A stretch of DNA of 64,000 nucleotides from an uncultured Pelagibacteraceae bacterium (lineage in GTDB: Bacteria > Pseudomonadota > Alphaproteobacteria > Pelagibacterales > Pelagibacteraceae). Below the pieces are notes generated by a model. It worked only from the letters and a program-made list of their open reading frames with translations. It was not told the origin of the DNA and did not search any database. Positions 62,829 through 64,000 of this stretch are shown here, piece by piece. Each line of letters opens with the position of its first letter. Position 1 is the stretch's first letter. The stretch is taken from positions 310,001 through 374,000 of the forward strand of contig CACNLV010000001.1 in assembly GCA_902621345.1 (NCBI GenBank), read 5' to 3'. A program made the translations under genes and the position numbers.

Positions 62829-64000
62829 ATGTCAATAAAAATAAGCTTTAAAAAAAGTGTTTTTAATAAAACATCCTCAAATTTGGTCTTATTTGTGGAT
62901 GAAAAATTCAACACAAAATTAATTAAGAAATATTTATCTGACACAGAATTTTCGTACATATCTGATTTGTTAAAAACAAGTGACCTAAATAAAAAATTAT
63001 TAGTTTTCAATCTTAATTCGAAAAAAAAAATAGTTTTAGTCTCAATTAAAAAAAACATTAAAAATTGTGAAATTGAAAATCTAGGAGCAAAATTTTATGG
63101 GCTAATTAATTACGAAAAAAACTCTGAATATTATATCAACTCTGAGAGCTTAATAAATACCCATAAAAATTTTATAGGATACTTTCTTCATGGACTCAAA
63201 TTAAAATCATATAACTTTAAAAAATACAAAACAAAAAAAGAAAGAAAATCGTTAACTATAAGAGTTATAGGAAAAAAAAATATTATTTCACCTAAAGACC
63301 AATTAAAGTTTAGGGCACTAGAGGAAGGAACTTTTTATGCAAGAGATTTAGTTTCAGAGCCCGGCAACATACTTCATCCAGATGAATATGCCAAAAGACT
63401 AAAAGTTCTCAAAAAATATGGTTTAAAAATTAATGTTTATGATCAAGTAAGATTAAAAAAACTTGGAATGAATGCTTTGTTAGGTGTAGGTCAAGGAAGT
63501 ATAAGAGGCTCATACCTTGTTACTATGGAGTGGAAAGGATCTAAAAACAACTCAAAACCTCTAGCCTTTATTGGCAAGGGAGTTTGTTTTGATACAGGTG
63601 GGTATTCTTTGAAACCAGCGAAATTTATGGAGGATATGACTTATGATATGGCTGGCTCAGCCGCAGTTGTAGGGTTAATGAAAAATCTTGCATTAAGAAA
63701 AGCAAAAATAAATGCAGTAGGAGTTGTTGGACTTGTGGAAAATATGGTCAGCGGAAATGCTCAAAGACCTGGTGACATAGTAAAATCTTACAGTGGAAAA
63801 ACAATAGAAATTTTGAATACAGATGCAGAGGGAAGGCTTGTTTTAGCTGATGCAATCACATTTACAGAAAAGAAATTTAAACCAAAATTTATGATTGATT
63901 TAGCTACTTTAACAGGTGCAATAATTGTTTCTTTAGGATCTGAATATGCAGGTCTTTTTTCTAATAATGACAAATTGTCAAAAGAATTAATCAATGCAGG
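62829..64000 (+). CDS. pepA: Leucyl aminopeptidase (M17), 3' end beyond the window
   Basis: This reading frame is open from ATG 62829 to the window edge (390 codons seen) and is absent from the ORF track because it has no stop inside. It encodes a cytosolic dinuclear-metal aminopeptidase that frees N-terminal residues from peptides. The metal and active sites are present: '[17 protein letters not shown]' (Lys and Asp ligands), '[13 protein letters not shown]' and the signature '[14 protein letters not shown]', then 'DLATLTGA'. The first 150 residues form the divergent N-terminal domain. The gene is divergent from lptF, the usual alphaproteobacterial arrangement. Confidence 0.95.
   Translation, partial: MSIKISFKKSVFNKTSSNLVLFVDEKFNTKLIKKYLSDTEFSYISDLLKTSDLNKKLLVFNLNSKKKIVLVSIKKNIKNCEIENLGAKFYGLINYEKNSEYYINSESLINTHKNFIGYFLHGLKLKSYNFKKYKTKKERKSLTIRVIGKKNIISPKDQLKFRALEEGTFYARDLVSEPGNILHPDEYAKRLKVLKKYGLKINVYDQVRLKKLGMNALLGVGQGSIRGSYLVTMEWKGSKNNSKPLAFIGKGVCFDTGGYSLKPAKFMEDMTYDMAGSAAVVGLMKNLALRKAKINAVGVVGLVENMVSGNAQRPGDIVKSYSGKTIEILNTDAEGRLVLADAITFTEKKFKPKFMIDLATLTGAIIVSLGSEYAGLFSNNDKLSKELINA

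Noticed and set aside
62807-63058. 83-residue minus-strand ORF at the right end
   Set aside because: Shadow of pepA, which is open from 62829 to the edge and has complete M17 motifs.
1-64000. Defence island, prophage, integrative element or CRISPR array
   Set aside because: No integrase, transposase, restriction, toxin-antitoxin or Cas-like protein and no spaced repeats are visible; composition looks uniform throughout.

Overview
The window is AT-rich (roughly 30% GC by eye) and extremely compact. Gene order and protein families point to an alphaproteobacterium of the SAR11 clade (Pelagibacterales, 'Candidatus Pelagibacter'-like). The evidence is: coding density near 98%, no gap over about 200 bases, many start/stop overlaps, lysine/asparagine/isoleucine-rich proteins, a tandem glycine riboswitch in front of gcvTHP, TRAP and DMT transporters instead of large transporter sets, eukaryotic-type NADP isocitrate dehydrogenase, plant-type GshA, and the alphaproteobacterial runs rpsF-rpsR-rplI-dnaB, fabD-fabG-acpP and lptF-lptG-lptD-surA-pdxA-rsmA. 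I see no rRNA, tRNA, CRISPR array, insertion sequence, prophage or obvious island. The strain cannot be named from the sequence alone.

Layout. 1-3.7 kb: tail of a GFA-fold protein, a glycerate-kinase-like protein, tolC, recA. 3.8-16 kb: alaS converging on icd; psd-pssA; a glycosyltransferase; rlmE; a guaB lacking its CBS module; a small TPR protein; guaA; an FkbM methyltransferase; panB; and a TerC-family gene on the other strand. 16-23 kb: a complete TRAP transporter (dctP, hairpin, dctQM), the 5-oxoprolinase genes pxpA/pxpB/pxpC and an EamA permease. 22.8-27.3 kb: glycine riboswitch and gcvT-gcvH-gcvP. 27.3-32.3 kb: a lipid-modification cluster (FAD protein, DUF1365, CFA-synthase-like, DUF3833, SDR, TspO). 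32.3-45.8 kb: a DAO-family oxidoreductase, selO, periplasmic msrA, NAD formate dehydrogenase, HPP protein, a NifU/SufU-like scaffold, EamA, a glycine-amidinotransferase-like enzyme, a charged coiled-coil protein, MFS, EamA, gshB, gshA and a PhnZ-like HD protein. 45.8-52.8 kb (minus): purF, cvpA, an RND/MMPL protein, dnaB, rplI, rpsR, rpsF. 52.9-62.7 kb: fabD, fabG, acpP, gmk facing rsmA, pdxA, surA, lptD, lptG, lptF. The window ends inside pepA, which the ORF track missed because it runs off the edge.

How it fits together. Much of the metabolic content concerns small nitrogen and one-carbon compounds. Glycine cleavage makes methylene-THF, formate dehydrogenase can oxidise C1 units to CO2 with NADH gain, the amidinotransferase and DAO enzyme probably act on amino acids, and 5-oxoproline can be hydrolysed to glutamate next to glutathione-type metabolism. 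The rest is housekeeping: envelope assembly, fatty acid and phospholipid synthesis, purine synthesis, replication and translation.

The most notable items are: (1) a perfect 12-base complement between the glycine-riboswitch linker and the gcvT ribosome-binding site plus start codon, which suggests a translational ON switch; (2) the CBS-less IMP dehydrogenase; (3) the PhnZ-like HD protein next to the glutathione genes; (4) the amidinotransferase; (5) the lipid/photo-oxidative cluster; (6) convergent gene pairs that overlap with no room for terminators. I found no convincing wholly new multi-gene system such as a defence island.
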